Numbered from the stretch's first letter, positions 1 to 12,745 are shown. The stretch: 64,000 nt of DNA from Tupaia tana (GCA_026018925.1 JAKSZU010000008.1:59690027-59754026), one strand, 5' to 3'. Notes: a model not told the origin generated them from the sequence alone. Program-made: numbers and translations.

Positions 1-49
1 GAGAAACTCTGGTCACTGCATAAATCTTTAACTAAATTTAAGAAGTTGG

Positions 50-164
50 TTGGGCATGTGTCTGTATGTGCTTACGATCCTGAGAGGTGCATGGAGGAGA
101 AGGGATTGTGGCATGGACATCTCCTCTGGGGGATGATTTCTCACTTCTTGTCTCTCTGAAGGTA
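50..164 (+). mobile_element. tRNA-derived SINE, fragment of long type
   Basis: Only the body of the SINE is left: the stretch equivalent to the 'cccaagatcc..gagaggag..ggaggagaagggatt' region, then the 'ggtgatttctcac' segment and the first CT-rich bases. The tRNA head and the A-tail are missing. It is more diverged than the copy at 22411, so it is probably an old truncated insertion. Confidence 0.75.
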
Positions 165-1567
165 AAGCTATAGTACGTTTCTTGATTTTAGAATTCCTAT
201 TTTAATATTCCTAAAATAAGAAAACAGTAGTGTTTTCTAACACATTGAATGTGTTTCTAGACACCCAGTGGATACCTGAAACTGCAGATAGCACAAAACC
301 ACATATATAAATATCTATAGATAATGCTCTTCTTATTCATACATACTTATAATAAAATTTAATTTACAAGTTAGGTATATAAGAGATTAACAACTAATAA
401 TAAAATAGAACAGTTGCAGCAATATATAGTAATCACAATTACATAAATGTGGACTCTCTCAAAATATCATACTGTACTATGAATAACTGAAATCATGAAA
501 AGTGAAAACCATTAAGGGGTGGGCTACTGTACAGTTTATTTTAAAATCAATACATCTATTTAATGTAACAGTTTTCCTGTTTTTTTTTTTTTGAAAAACT
601 TAAAACTGATGCTGTATCTTACTAACAATGGAGACTTCTGATTCTATAGTTTCATTTGTTGTTAAAAATATGTATTGTGATGCATATCTAAATCTGCATG
701 GCACTGTTCTATGTATGGAGGTACAAAGATATGACTTTGGCTTTCATAGAACTTACATCATTATTTTAACAATAAAAACTGCAACATAGTGTATAATGTA
801 ATTTCAGGGTGGGCTAAGTTATGAAGAAAATCAAATAGGATAATGTAACAAAAGTGTTACTGTGAGGACTACTTTAGAATGATGTTAGACAAAAATTTCT
901 TAAACTTCATGCTGTTGATGAGGAGCAATAAAATGAATATCTTTGAGAAATTATTGGGAACCACTGTCACAGGTGAGGGAACAGATACGTCCCAGAGACT
1001 CTGATTCATACAGTCCTCCAACTGCCATTTGAAAGATGTAACCTTTTGAATGGTATGAAACCAGAGAAGAGTATTGAGGATTGATAGATTTATTGAACAG
1101 TTGAGTATATGCATTAGGAGTAGAGCTGGTTCCTGGATAATGTGGTTACTAAGGTAGACATAAAGCATACCTTCATGGGGCTTCCATTCTGCCTAAAACG
1201 ATTATGCCCTCCTATCTGAAATAATACTAGTTCTTGGGAAACTGAATCTCTTAGAGATTTTAGACATGTTATATGATATTTACATGAATATTTTCAACAA
1301 ATTGGGAACAATGCAGTCACATTGATAATTACATTATTTTGTTCATATTATGGGATATAGTTTATATTGTAAAATACTATATGATTATATTATATGTTAA
1401 ATATATATGTAGCATTACTAGAAACATAGTATTACAGTATGATAATATTAATATGTATTGTTATTATAAGGTAAACATGCAATATGTATGTTATGTACAT
1501 AATACTACAGTATGTATATGTGGTATATAATTTAAAATATTAATACAAAATCATATTATTGTTTTCT
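165..1567. other. Unique AT-rich non-coding DNA
   Basis: No gene is seen. The ORF on the minus strand at 869-1168 has no recognisable domain and no supporting context. Around 685-790 there is a 'cactgttcta..gaggtacaaagatatga' pattern that resembles an old mammalian dispersed repeat I cannot name. The rest looks unique. Confidence 0.5.
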
Positions 1568-1624
1568 TAATTATTTATTTAATTTTATTTATTAATTCAT
1601 TTGTTTTTAATTTGACCAGAGATA

Positions 1625-1662
<38 letters not shown>

Positions 1663-1755
1663 GTGAGAAAACAAGCCACCAGGTCCGGGACTTGAACTAT
1701 GATCAGCCATGTGGGAGTATCCAGCACCCTAACTACTGTGCTACTTGATGGTCCC
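1568..1755 (-). mobile_element. tRNA-derived SINE, short type
   Basis: On the minus strand it has a tRNA-like head with a B-box-like segment ('gttcaagtcccgg'). It goes straight to 'ggcttgttttctcac', then to a dinucleotide-rich part and an AT-rich (TAAA-like) tail. It lacks the long body found in the copy at 22411. The CT/GA-rich stretch typical of this short type is replaced by a (CA)n run. Confidence 0.75.
1626..1659. repeat. (CA)n microsatellite
   Basis: About 17 uninterrupted CA units inside the 3' part of a short-type SINE. It probably grew from the repetitive region of that element. Confidence 0.95.
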
Positions 1756-3353
1756 TTTATTATTGTTAATATATGCCCTATTAGTAACACAGTTGAGATA
1801 GCCTAGTTTTATACATATATATGTATTTTTTTTCTTTGAATGGATATTTTGCTACTGTTTAAAGGTAACTTCTGGAAATTTTTGCTATTGGCCATTATCA
1901 CTACTCTTGGAGTAGCAGCTGTGAAAGTTTTAGGGCATAAGCCATGTTAATTCCACTTCAGTTGTACTTTATATACTTTATAACAACACCCATCACTGCT
2001 TAACAGAGGTGGATAGATTCGACTTCAGAACTGTGTTGAGGTTCCTGGAAGCTCTGAGTGACCATGAAGCATTTCGAATGTTCTGAAATGTTATAATTTT
2101 GCACTCTATGCAAAAGATTCATTCACAGGGCTTTTTGGGAAAAACTTTTCTATAGGTTGTTCATTTGGAGGTGGCCAGTGAAATGGTCTGGGCATTTACC
2201 AGTGTTAGTAAATCCAAGCTTTTACTCAGGGAGAACATGGGGGAAGAAAAACAAAACAAAAACAAAAACGAGAATGTATAATGGCTTTTTGCTTCTGAAG
2301 ATTTCTACTAAGGATCTCCTTAGAAACAGATGAGTTGGCAGTACTCTTTGAAGATACCTTCATACTTAGTAATGTCTCTGTGCTCTGTTTTCATGAATAT
2401 GGAGATTACAAAGAAACCTATTTCATATTTAAGTGAGAAGTTAACCTTTCTGCCACATATGTTGATTATAATGTCAAGATCGCCTTTGAAAAAGTCCAAA
2501 GATGATTGGTGCTGAGTCATTCATTCAGATTTAACCTATGGGGGGGTAAAGGGTGAGAACAGGTGTTGTCATATTCTCTTAGATATTACCTAAGTGTTAG
2601 GAAGCATAGTTGATTCAGAACTCTGGTAGATTCTTTATTTAGAAGGAAGGACACAACCGAGTATAAGCTGGGCAATTTGAAAAAAGAAAGAGACTCAAAG
2701 CAGATGAATTAAAACAAATGTTTGAGGCATTTTGATGCTTACTAATAATAATGGGGCATTAGTATTTTCATTTAGACTTACCTTTTCACCTGAAAACTAA
2801 ACTGAACAAGAGTCACAGGAAAACAACTGAAGAACCTCATAGACTAGACCGCAAGTTCTTAACGTATATTTATGTCAAGCTAACAACAAAAATAGCTCTA
2901 CTAAAACAAACTGGCTCTTCAAAATAAGAAGGCAACTTTATCAATTGCAATTGTGTTGATTCTATTTGAAAGAGAGACATTAAATGTTAGACTCAATTTC
3001 ATAAAGTATCACTTACTTATCTGGCTATGTAAGAGCAACATGTGGACTAATAGACTTGGGGGTTTCTTGGTAAACTCTATCCAATGTCTATCTTGTATAC
3101 ATTCCTGGGTTTGGTACACAAACCGGTAAAAATTTATCACTAGTCTTCTGCAAATAGGCCTAAGTGTGGAGTACTGAGAGCGGCATACTTAATACATGCC
3201 TAAAAATCTTGTATTGTTTTTGTTTAAGTGAGTTTTACCATGTTTCTTAATGAAACTATGAATTAACAGGATAATTTTTAAAACTCTGTGATGACTAAAA
3301 TGACGTCCTAAAACTGTTGATAACAATAGTGTTTTAGATGTTTGTGAAAAACA
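1756..3353. other. Unique non-coding DNA
   Basis: No gene, RNA or repeat that I recognise. Two overlapping ORFs at 2320-2520, one on each strand, are mirror frames of the same AT-rich DNA and show no protein-family features. Confidence 0.5.
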
Positions 3354-3631
3354 GGGACCAGCAGTTAACTTAATGGCTATGTCGCTGGACTCCCATGTAG
3401 TCGACCATGGTTCGAGTCCCGGACCCCGTGGCTCAAACTCACACAGGGTGCATGTGCGTGTGTGCCCAAGATTCCGAGAGGACAGTAGAGGAGAAGGGAT
3501 TGTGGTGTGGCCATCTCCCCTGGGGGGTGATTTCTCGCTTTCTGTCTCTCTGTCTCTCTCTGTCTTTCTGGTGAGCGCACACACCCTATAGCAAAAACCT
3601 CTCAAAAAACAAACAAACAAACAAAAACAAA
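3354..3631 (+). mobile_element. tRNA-derived SINE, long type, near full length
   Basis: It starts with the tRNA head (gggaccagcagtta) and has an exact B-box (ggttcgagtcc), the GC-rich body and the pyrimidine-rich end. The tail is not pure A but (CAAA)n-like. ORFs on both strands here are read through the SINE and are not genes. Confidence 0.95.
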
Positions 3632-4522
3632 GTCAACTGTATACATATAGAATTGGAAGATTGAACTTTAAATGCCGGTAAAAGTAAAATTTCATAGATG
3701 TTACAGTTAACTGTGTGTCTTAAGTGGACGTTGCAGTAGGAATGATTTTTCAATTTTAGGCAATTAGCAAGGAGTCCTGCTGTACTTTGCACTGGCCAGT
3801 CACTTCTTGGGCATTATATTCAGTATCAAGTCCTCCTTAAAGCACAAATGAGTCTGGAGAAGAACACGAGAATAACGGATAATAGCTTCAAGAATTGAGG
3901 ATATTTAATAGGAAAGGAAAATTCTAGGTTTCCTATGAGAACTTTATTCAGATATCTAAGGAAATCATGTAGCACAGGAATTAGCTTTCTTCCCTGAATA
4001 ATCCAAATAGCATTTTATGACAGCATTCTACCGACTGAGGGCAAATAGGAACACAGTGTATCCGCAGAGCAGTAAGAGTGGTTCAAAAATGACATAACTT
4101 TCATTGTCAGGTATCGACCTACCTGTTACTGAAAGTAAGCATTGAAAGTTTGTCTGGATAATCATTTGCTGCATTTAATATTTAAGAAGTCAGGGAGTGA
4201 TGTGGATTAGAGAATTGGGGGTAAAATAGGAATTGGTTCATGGGTGACTATATTTTAGATTGCCCTGAATGTTTCGAGTCTCTCTCATTCATTTCCATTC
4301 TACAAGAATTCAATTATTACCTATCAACTCCTTCTCCTCATAGTTCTTATTGTATCAGCAACACCAACCCTCCCAGAAACTAAACAAGCTCAAGTTTCAA
4401 CACCTCCCTAGCAGAGAACCATCCAAGCTTTGGGAGGGGCTCAAATAGTATGTACAGTTAGTCTTATATTTTTATAAAATATACAAAACGAAAATGTTTC
4501 AACTACAATGTACTAAGACTGT
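3632..4522. other. Unique non-coding DNA
   Basis: Lies between two SINEs. No coding potential or recognised repeat. Confidence 0.5.
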
Positions 4523-4539
4523 TGATTTATCTGTCTTTT

Positions 4540-4785
4540 TTTTGGGGGGGAGAGGTTTTTGCTATAGGGCGCGTGTGCTCGCCAGACAGACAGAGACAGA
4601 AAGCGAGAAATCACCCCCCGGGGGGATGGCCACACCGCAATCCCTTCTCCTCTATTCTCCTCTTGGGATCTTGGGCACGCACGCACACGCACTCGGCCTG
4701 AGTTTAAGCCACCGGGTTCAGGACTCGGACCGCAGTGGACTACGTGGGAGTCCAGCGACATAGCCATTATGCTAACTGGTGGTCC
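4540..4785 (-). mobile_element. tRNA-derived SINE, long type, with target-site duplication
   Basis: A full-length copy in reverse. It is flanked by a perfect 16-bp target-site duplication, tgatttatctgtcttt, at 4523-4538 and 4786-4801. The length and A-rich start of the duplication fit L1-mediated insertion. The poly-T is interrupted by a G-run. Confidence 0.95.
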
Positions 4786-4801
4786 TGATTTATCTGTCTT
4801 T

Positions 4802-6391
4802 GACCTTCGCTTTGCTGCACTGTGGAATGGTCCCAGGCACTATTAGGATCTTGGTTATGAGAAACTGAGCTGGAAATATAATAGCCAGATTTTTAGCATT
4901 TATAATTTATTCAGACTTTTCTAAGAAAATTTCATTAGTACATGTATCATATTTGTAATTTTGTGTTTTCTTCTTAGAGAGGATCCCTAGTTACATAAGC
5001 TTCAGATTTCATAATACCTAGATCTATTTCCTTGTGCTTCCTTTTAATATAACTCTACCTATAATCTCTTTATCTGTCTATATGCATGATTCTAGGTGCC
5101 ACATATAGAAAGATAAGTAAACCATTGTCCGTTATGCTATGTATAATGTACCATGTAGGGGGATTCTGAGCAGTTTTACTATGGATTTAACTATCACTTG
5201 TAGAAATCATTAATGCTGACATAGAATACATTATTTTTATAAACTGATGTGCATGTACATTGTTTTTATCTTGTAATAATTTAAAGAAAAATAAGAAAGT
5301 TAGAACAATAGTGAATCTTAGCCCTAAAATCTAAAATCATATTATTGTAATGTAGTGGATGTGTGTATTTTTCTCATGACAAAGATAAAATAATGTGATC
5401 TTACGTACATGTGATTGACTAGGAAACTAATGTGTGGATGATGATTGTCAATACATTTTATGATTTAGTGAAAAAGCAGATTCAACATCACAAATTGAGC
5501 TAACTTTGAAGTCAAATCCAGCGAAACCAACTGGCAAGTATTGAGGATATCTGCAAAATAATTATTCCACTACCATTAATCAGTAATAATAGGATACCAA
5601 ACATTATGCTTTCAGACAATGGGGAGCTTATTCTGTCTTTACAAACATCTTAGTTCTCTGCATGTTTGTCAAAGTTCAATTTTGTCCTTGCTTCCTACTT
5701 TTGAAAGGCACTCGTGCAGTATAATTCTAGGCTTGCATCTCTAGTTTATTGTGGTTCTTCTTTCCGAAAAATTTATATAATTTCTAAGATAATGCAGTCA
5801 AGAGGTTTTCCTATATTGAATTCTCTGAGGACAAGCATCCTTTCTTCCACTGAAGGAAGTCTGTGCTTGCTCAGGGGTAGGGAAGCTCTTCCAGGTGCTT
5901 GGCGAGGAAGTAGGTGATCTCCTCTCTCTTACCGAACAAAGTGGCTCCAGAGGAAATAATGCTGTGAAACTTGCCCAAACACTGCCAGTCTGGAAAAGAA
6001 ATACAAATCAGATCTGGTTCCCTTCACGTGCCTCCGTTAATGGAACTGGAAATGCACATGTTCTGTAATCACATAGGAATAATCCAGAATAAGTTGTGAG
6101 TTTTAAATATGTAGACCTTCTTTTAACCCTTAAATGGGGCTGGTAATTCTGAAATTTTTATGGAATGTACCATTATCTTTTAAAACTTATATTTGAAAAT
6201 AAATTTTTATTATACTGTATTAATGTGTCTAAATATTCTTTTCCTCTGACTTTAGCCCTTAATTTTTTCAACAAGCATTTGTTATGTAAGTACAATATAT
6301 CTGAAATTGACAAATACTTGGTTTCTTTTGAATTTGAAAAGAGAAAAACTGACAGTAAATAATGTTATGGCCTAGATAAGTGGATAGATTA
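4802..6391. other. Unique AT-rich non-coding DNA
   Basis: No gene. The short ORFs at 5714-5917 and 6165-6362 have no recognised motif. I see no repeat. Confidence 0.5.
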
Positions 6392-6407
6392 GTTCTTGGC
6401 ATAGTTG

Positions 6408-6676
6408 CTTTTTGAAAAAAAATTTGAGAGAGATTTTTGCTATAGGGTGCATGTGCTCACTGGAGAGACAGAAAGAGACAGAAAGACAGAAGGTGAGAAA
6501 CCACCCCTCCAGGAGATAGCTACGCCTCAGTTCTGACTTCTCCTTTCTTCTCTTGGGATTATGGGTACGCATGCACACACACCAGGCATGTTTTAGGCCA
6601 CCAGGCCCATGATTCAAACTGCATTTGATTGTGTGGGAGTCCAGTGACGTAACCATTGTGCCATCTACAGGTCCCT
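6408..6676 (-). mobile_element. tRNA-derived SINE, long type, with target-site duplication
   Basis: Flanked by the 16-bp direct repeat gttcttggcatagttg (6392-6407 and 6677-6692). The body is noticeably diverged, with many CpG sites lost, yet the target-site duplication is perfect. Confidence 0.95.
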
Positions 6677-6837
6677 GTTCTTGGCATAGTTGATTTAAGA
6701 ATTACATGTAAATTAAATTTAATAGTAATAGAATAAACTTTTATTTTCCTCATTCAGCATATCCTCTGGGCATCAGTGATAGACAGTTATGAAAAATATG
6801 TTCATGTATTATATTTATGCCTAGAAAAGAGAAGGAA

Positions 6838-7015
6838 ACTTTTACTGAAGGTTCTCCTCTATGTTAGGGACTTTGCGAGACATTTTATATACATTTAAGT
6901 TAATTTGTTTACAGTTTGTGTCTGTTTTTTCCTATTTTATGTAGGACAGGTACAGTTAACCCCATTTCAGAGACATTGTTTGGGTCACCCTGCTGTTGGG
7001 AGAGTAGATATTTGG
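6838..7015 (-). mobile_element. MIR relic (probable)
   Basis: Read on the minus strand it follows the MIR order: a decayed '..cccattttacag' block in reverse and then the '..catttaatcctca' and 'tgttagggactttg' (variable) end segments. Strongly diverged. MIR is an ancient tRNA-derived SINE of mammals. Confidence 0.55.
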
Positions 7016-7204
7016 GCTAGGTTTGGGGAGCTCTTTTCATAACTCCATTTTATCAGTGAAAGGAATTCTTTTGCAAAATTGAAAGAATGAGATGAATAGA
7101 CTATCACTATTTAAGTGGAAATGCCTAAAAAGAGTAAACTCATAAACTCATTAAATGCTAGTCAGTTTTGAACCATGGTTCCTATCCTTATACGGCTTAT
7201 AGAC

Positions 7205-7247
7205 AAAAAAACAAAAACAAAAACAAAAACAAAAACCAAAAAAACCA
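7205..7247. repeat. (AAAAAC)n simple repeat
   Basis: About six units of aaaaac/caaaaa, then degenerate A-rich sequence. It lies just before the poly-T of an old SINE. Confidence 0.9.
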
Positions 7248-7282
7248 GCCACAACCACAGGGGTAAAAAGAAAGAAAGGTTC

Positions 7283-7578
7283 TTTGATTTTTGTTTTTTT
7301 TGGGGGTTTTGTTTTTGTCCTTTTTTTTTTCTTTCAGTTTGCCAGACGACTGCGTGATTGCTAGAGAGAGACATAGAGAGGGTCAAAGTGAAAATGCACC
7401 CCAAAGGACATGGCCACACTGCACTACCGTCTCCTCCATTTCTCCCTCCTTTAATGACTTTGGGCACGCATGCACATGCACCTGGCATGTTTCTCAAGCT
7501 GCCAGATCTGGGTCTCAAACTTTGCAGTTGACCATGTGGAATCCAGCCACCTTAACCACCAGGTCACCGGCTGGCCCC
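7283..7578 (-). mobile_element. tRNA-derived SINE, long type, old variant
   Basis: Reverse copy ending in the complement of the head (ccggctggcccc). Its head reads like ggggccagc..ggtggttaaggtggctgga rather than gggaccagcagttagcgtaatgg, so it belongs to an older subfamily. The T-rich start is mixed with G-runs. The several ORFs here come from the element. Confidence 0.85.
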
Positions 7579-8592
7579 ACAAAACTTTAAATAAAATCAT
7601 GGGAATTAAAAGTGTGAGATTTTTCCCCATTTATTTGAGAAAGTATGTTATTAGAAACTTTAGACAATTTTAAATGATATAAACCTCTGTAAAATCTCAT
7701 AGACAACAGTTTGAAATACGTATGGAAAGAAATCACTTTATATACCTTTTCCAGAAAGTATCCAGTCTATGTGTGATGATTATTTTAACATTAAAAATTC
7801 AACTTACTGATGATGAATTAAAAGCCTATATTCAACATAAAACTTCCAGTCATCGATGCCAATAACAAGCTTATTTTCTCACAGCTTGTGAAATTCAAAG
7901 CTGAATATAATCTGACAAAATTACCATATTTTTATAGTTAATAAGATATAGTGTTAAAACCCAATATGAAAAGCAAGTATACATTCAATATGAAATGTGC
8001 AAAAACTTAATGAACGCCTCAGTTCACAGGACTCTAAGTGGTTATATTTAAATTGGATGACAAAACGTTGTAACATGTAGCAGGTACAAGACAACGTGAA
8101 CAGTATATCGAACCAGCAGTGACACACACTACCCCAGAGGTGGCCCGTGACATACCCTTACGTCCCTAGAGACATGGCGTATATCAGTGGGTTTTGCCCT
8201 ATCTCAATTTCCATTACATTTTCTTACATCTTTTGTTTTATCCCCCCTCTAACTTTTCTTGCTGTTTACTTTTCAAACTAGTGGCTTGTCTTTATCATTC
8301 GTTTTTGGATTGGGAACCATATTACAACCATTGAACATATTTATTATATGAAAAACAATAACAAAAACCCTCAAAATGATTTTTAAAAAGAACATATTAA
8401 GGATTATGTTTAAATCATAGGCTACCCTGATAAATTACCTTAAAGTAATACTATTGAACTACCTTCCCCAAATACCCCTATCCATTCTTGAGGGCATTGA
8501 GAAGACGTTTGTGTGTGAGTGTTTATGTGTGCATGTGTGTATGTAATATTCCAAATGTTGGTATGGCATTGACTGGTAGGAGAAAGTTCCTT
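7579..8592. other. Unique AT-rich non-coding DNA
   Basis: No gene or repeat recognised. The overlapping minus-strand ORFs that extend left from the next SINE run into this DNA by chance. Confidence 0.5.
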
Positions 8593-8600
8593 TAGTCCTT

Positions 8601-8868
8601 TTTTTTTCTTTTTTTGGAGAGGTTTTTTGCCATAGGGCGCGTGCGCTCGCCAGACAGACAGAGAGAGACATAGAGACAGAAAGCGAGAAATCACCCCCCA
8701 GGGGGGATGGTCACGCCGCAATCCCTTCTCCTCCATTCTCCTCTCGGGATCTTGGGCACACACGCACACGCGCCCGGCATGAGTTGTAAGCCACCGGGTC
8801 CGAGACGCGAACCGCGGTCGACTACGTGGGAGTCCAGTGACATAGCCATTACGCTAACTGCTGGTTCC
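8601..8868 (-). mobile_element. tRNA-derived SINE, long type, young
   Basis: Very close to the copy at 22411 and rich in intact CpGs (gggcgcgtgcgctcgcc; acgcgaaccgcggtcgacta), which suggests recent insertion. The duplicated target 'tagtccttttttttt' is at about 8593-8608 and 8870-8885. Confidence 0.95.
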
Positions 8869-8886
8869 CTAGTCCTTTTTTTTTTA

Positions 8887-10931
8887 AGGAAAAGGTATTT
8901 TAATAAAGTAGGAGCAGGCCCAAGTGGACAAAGTGGGACTCAAAGGTGACATTAGATTTTTTTACACATTTTGGTTCTTGAGACTCTAACCAGCTTCATC
9001 ATAGTTTGTGTGGATAGAGGAATAATTATGTAGTAAGAGTCAAGGAAACAGTAACAGCAAAATATAGTATTATTTGTGTTTATATAATGTTGAATATCCC
9101 ACGCTTTGCATTTGAATATATCATTTTCTTTAATGAAGTCCTATGTATTAGAAGTCAAGATTTATAATCTGTCATTTTAGGATTTGAATTGCTTCCAGGA
9201 ATGAAGAGGAGAGTCTGTTTTCTCTGTAGTGTCTTATCATGTGGCACACATCAGATTTTCATCGTGGCTAGCTGGGGTAAAAAATGCTGATGTGTGTGTT
9301 TCTCTGTGTCTTTTTCTAGATTATCAAAGTGAAAAGCTTTTGTTTATATTGCTCATTTTTCCAAATACTTTATTTGAAGAAATGTTTCTTATTTTAGTTA
9401 AGAAGAAAGTATATTAACAGTTAATGTGTGCTGTGATCATATGAAATGCAGGGATTAAAATTTGCCTTTGATGCTTTTACATTTTTACATCCTGTCTCTT
9501 CCTTTTCTAGAGTGGGGCAGAGACACAACAGTAAACCAATAAAGGTATTATTAGATGATCCACGAATTAAATAATCCATTAAAAAACAGGAAGTCAACAT
9601 CTCCCTTTATGATTATGTAAAATGATGATGGATTTGGAATTTTATTTATAAGTTTGAAATCACAAATTGTTTGATTTTATTCGCAAATGACTATGAGGTT
9701 GAACCGCACATACTCCACTTGACCCTATGTTGTGAATTCTCAAATGATCAGCACAGATAATGGGATATTTCCTTTCCTACTTAAAAAGCACTTTCAAAAG
9801 GTTTGTAAATATTTGTTTCTCTGAGATCCATTTATCTTATTCCTCAGTTCCAAAGAACTCTTATGGGGTTACAGAAAAAGATGATAAATGAGTCCAAGCA
9901 GCCTGAGTTTAAATTGTCCCACTACAAGGTTGTACTATTATTTAGTAGCCATACAAAATCTTTGAATGCATTAGTATTAACTGATTAGTACTGCCTTTTT
10001 TTTTAATGCCAGAATTCTGAAATGAGAGTAAGTTAGTCATGATGCTATTACAGCTTTTATTTATCCATACTTAGATCCATATGAAAATTCAATATAACAA
10101 GAAAGAAAAATAACTGGAAGACATTCCTTTTCAAAGGAATGGCCTGGACTTCAGCTGCTCAATTCCCATTCACGTCTGAGGGGCCCAGTGACGCGGCCTG
10201 TAATTGTATATGAACCTTGTAACAAAGAAAGTGACAACGAAATCCTTCTGCTCTTAGGTATCCTGTACACAATACAAGGTAAAACCTGGAATGAACTATA
10301 TGGTATTTTTGATTAATTGAGCTGAACTGATGGTTATCCAGAAACTCTATTTTTCTTACAACCTTTGCTGAAATTCTTAGTGAAGAGTTTATGGTTACTG
10401 TTAGGTGAACATAATGAACTTGTGATTTAAGACCATGTAGAAAGTCTGCATCACCATTCCAAATCATAAAGCTCATTGCAAACATTGTCTAACTGCAGAA
10501 ATGAAGTTCTGGAAGATGTAGATGTATGAATTTGTATGGACCCCATTTTCTTATAAAAACAGTATACACCTAGTACTGTAATATGTTGGTTTTAATTTTT
10601 CTTTTTTTAATATATTACATACATATAAGTATAGTGTAGATGTAATTTTACTGTGCTCATAACAAAAAAAATTTTTCTCATATTTCTGGATAGTATTTTT
10701 TATTTTCAGTTATATTTCTGCTTTGTAGTCCCTTAGCTAATTTGTTCTAATTTATTTAAACATTTTATTATAAGGCATTTGAATAGTGTCCTTTTAGGTT
10801 CTTCTTAAGACTCAATTTTGAGAGTAAGATTAGTGAATTAAAGGATATATACTTTTGGGAGGTAAGGACACAGAAGAAGATAAAAAAATTTATCTTTGGC
10901 TTTGGGCTTCAAGAGTTCATACTTCTGTAGA
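8887..10931. other. Unique non-coding DNA with a possible MIR fragment
   Basis: No gene. Around 9880-10010 a stretch (agcctgagtttaaattgtcc..) resembles a plus-strand MIR core, but weakly. The minus-strand ORF at 10159-10485 (108 codons) has mixed composition and no family I recognise; I do not call it a gene. Confidence 0.45.
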
Positions 10932-10945
10932 AATCCTAGGATTCG

Positions 10946-11304
10946 AGATCAGCAGATGGCATAATGGTTGCCTTGCTGGACTCCGACATAGTCAACCGCA
11001 GTTGAAGTCCTGGACCTGGCGGCTTGAAATTTATGCCGGACATGTGTATGTGTGTGCCCAAGATCTTGAAAGGAGTATGGAGGAGACAGCATGGCCATCC
11101 CTCCCAGGAGGTGATTTCTCGCTTTCTGTCGCTCTGTCTCTCTTTGTTTCTCTAACAAGCGCACGCGCCTATAGCAAAAATCTCTCTCAAAAAAAAGAAG
11201 GAAGGAAGGAAGGAAGGAAGGAAGGAAGGAAGGAAGGGGAAAGGGAAGGAAAGGAAAGGAAAGGAAAGGAAAGGAAAGGAAAGGAAAGGAAAGGAAAGGA
11301 ATGG
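10946..11304 (+). mobile_element. tRNA-derived SINE, long type, with expanded purine tail
   Basis: Head, body and CT-rich end are present to about 11189. The A-tail then becomes (GGAA)n and (GGAAA)n up to 11301. A near-perfect target-site duplication brackets the whole unit: aatcctaggattc at 10932-10944 and aatctaggattc at 11305-11316. The simple repeat is therefore part of the SINE insertion. Confidence 0.9.
11195..11301. repeat. (GGAA)n/(GGAAA)n microsatellite
   Basis: A purine-only run with about nine GGAA units, a short transition, then about a dozen GGAAA units. It lies inside the tail of the preceding SINE. Confidence 0.95.
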
Positions 11305-11316
11305 AATCTAGGATTC

Positions 11317-11912
11317 ATTGATTCTAGGCTATCAGCCAAAGTGCTTGAGCATGAAGTGATGTTGTCAAACAGTAACTTGTCCAAAGGCATGCACCTTCTG
11401 GGAGTCTGTTAAAGCAATTCAGTCATGTAATAATGATTTCCTAGTCCAGGGCTGTGTTGGGAAATGGAAAGAAACATGGTAGTGTCCTCATTATTAAACA
11501 ATTATTCTGGGTGCATTGAGGTAAAAATGCAGACAGGAGATTCTATCTAAAGTTAAGAAATACTTGATAGTGAACATATTCATAGAAGAAATAATCAGAT
11601 AAAGGGTTAGAATACTTTAGATTGAAGGTAGATAAGGCTTTGTATTAACTGAATCTTTACTCAGAAGTAAAAGAAAATAGAAGGTAGTTGGTAAGAAGAA
11701 GGGAAAGATAGCTTTCCTAAGCAAATAAAAACTTGGAAAATTCTGATTTTATTTCTGTGAGTTAAATGAATAAATGGTTACTTTATTGGATACTTTGGCA
11801 TATTAGTTTATTTTATTCATTTATTCATTCATTAATGTATTCACATACTTACCAGTGACTTTTGGAAAATACAAAATTGAGTCATATTTTTCCTGATATA
11901 AAGACCCGTGTA
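11317..11912. other. Unique AT-rich non-coding DNA
   Basis: No gene or repeat recognised apart from a short TTCATT-rich patch near 11814-11835. Confidence 0.5.
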
Positions 11913-12070
11913 GGATCCCCAGGTGACATAGTGGTTAAGGGTGCTGGACTCCCACACGGCTGACTGCAGTTTTGAGTCCTGAACCTCGTGGCTTACTTTC
12001 TCACTTTCACTCTCTCTCTCTCTCTTACTCTGTCCCTCTCTGGTCAAAATAAAATAAATAAACAAATAAA
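11913..12070 (+). mobile_element. tRNA-derived SINE, short type
   Basis: Head (ggatccccaggtgacatagtgg), a B-box-like gttttgagtcctg, then directly gtggcttactttctcac, a (TC)n stretch, ctctgtccctctctggtcaaaat and a (AAATA)n tail. About 155 bp. It is the clearest plus-strand example of the short SINE type. Confidence 0.9.
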
Positions 12071-12497
12071 ATAAGGTTAAGTAAAATATTTTTAAAAAAA
12101 ACAAAGAAGATCAGTATATTTTTAAATATTTATTTCAAAGTTGAAAAATACATATCAAATTTAAGTAGAATGTACAGGTGCAAATAATATTTGTACTAAA
12201 AAGACTGACTTACAAACCATCTAGAGATCAAGACTGTAGTGAGATTGTGTCTTTTAATGACAAAATTTGGCTAATGATTAAAAGTGTTCATAATGAAATC
12301 AGGGATATTAATAGGAAAGAAATATGTCTTTATTCCTTGGACCAAATATTTGTCTTCTTAAAAATGTATATTCAAAATTATTGCTGTGAAAAGATGAGGG
12401 GGCCTCCTTTGTATAAAATGATTTAATTTTATATTAAAAGCAAAGGATGTCGTATTTAATTTGTAGAGAAGTTATTTTTCAAAAAGATTGGTATGTT

Positions 12498-12745
12498 TCT
12501 AGAACCTAGCAGCAGCAACATTGCGTGCAGCTTGTTTGAAATGCAGAATCTCAGACTTCATTTCAGATTTAAAGATTCAGTATCTTTTGGAATGGGCCCA
12601 GGAATCTGGATTTTTACAAACCCTTCAGGTGGTTGTATGCTGAAATGACAAAGCCACTAATATAGAATCATTATTTAAACTAGTTTAATTATGGCTACCT
12701 TCTGATTCATCTAAACTTTATACATCTCAAGTTTGAGAATAAGCG
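12498..12745 (-). mobile_element. MER5-like hAT (Charlie) DNA transposon relic
   Basis: The order 'agcagcagcaac..', 'gaaatgcagaatctcag', 'gggcccaggaatctg', 'acaaacccttcaggtgg' and finally 'caagtttgagaat' matches the antisense of MER5A, an ancient non-autonomous hAT element. The final segment is separated by about 80 bp of extra sequence, probably a small insertion or local decay. Confidence 0.75.

Noticed and set aside
3189..3620. 143-codon minus-strand ORF
   Set aside because: More than half is antisense SINE sequence; the rest is AT-rich DNA without a domain.
10159..10485. 108-codon minus-strand ORF as a small gene
   Set aside because: No family recognised, no promoter or poly-A evidence. 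It could be checked by transcript data but is not supported here.
10855..11412. 185-codon plus-strand ORF
   Set aside because: It runs through a SINE and its GGAA/GGAAA tail, giving a KEGR-type repeat. Not coding.
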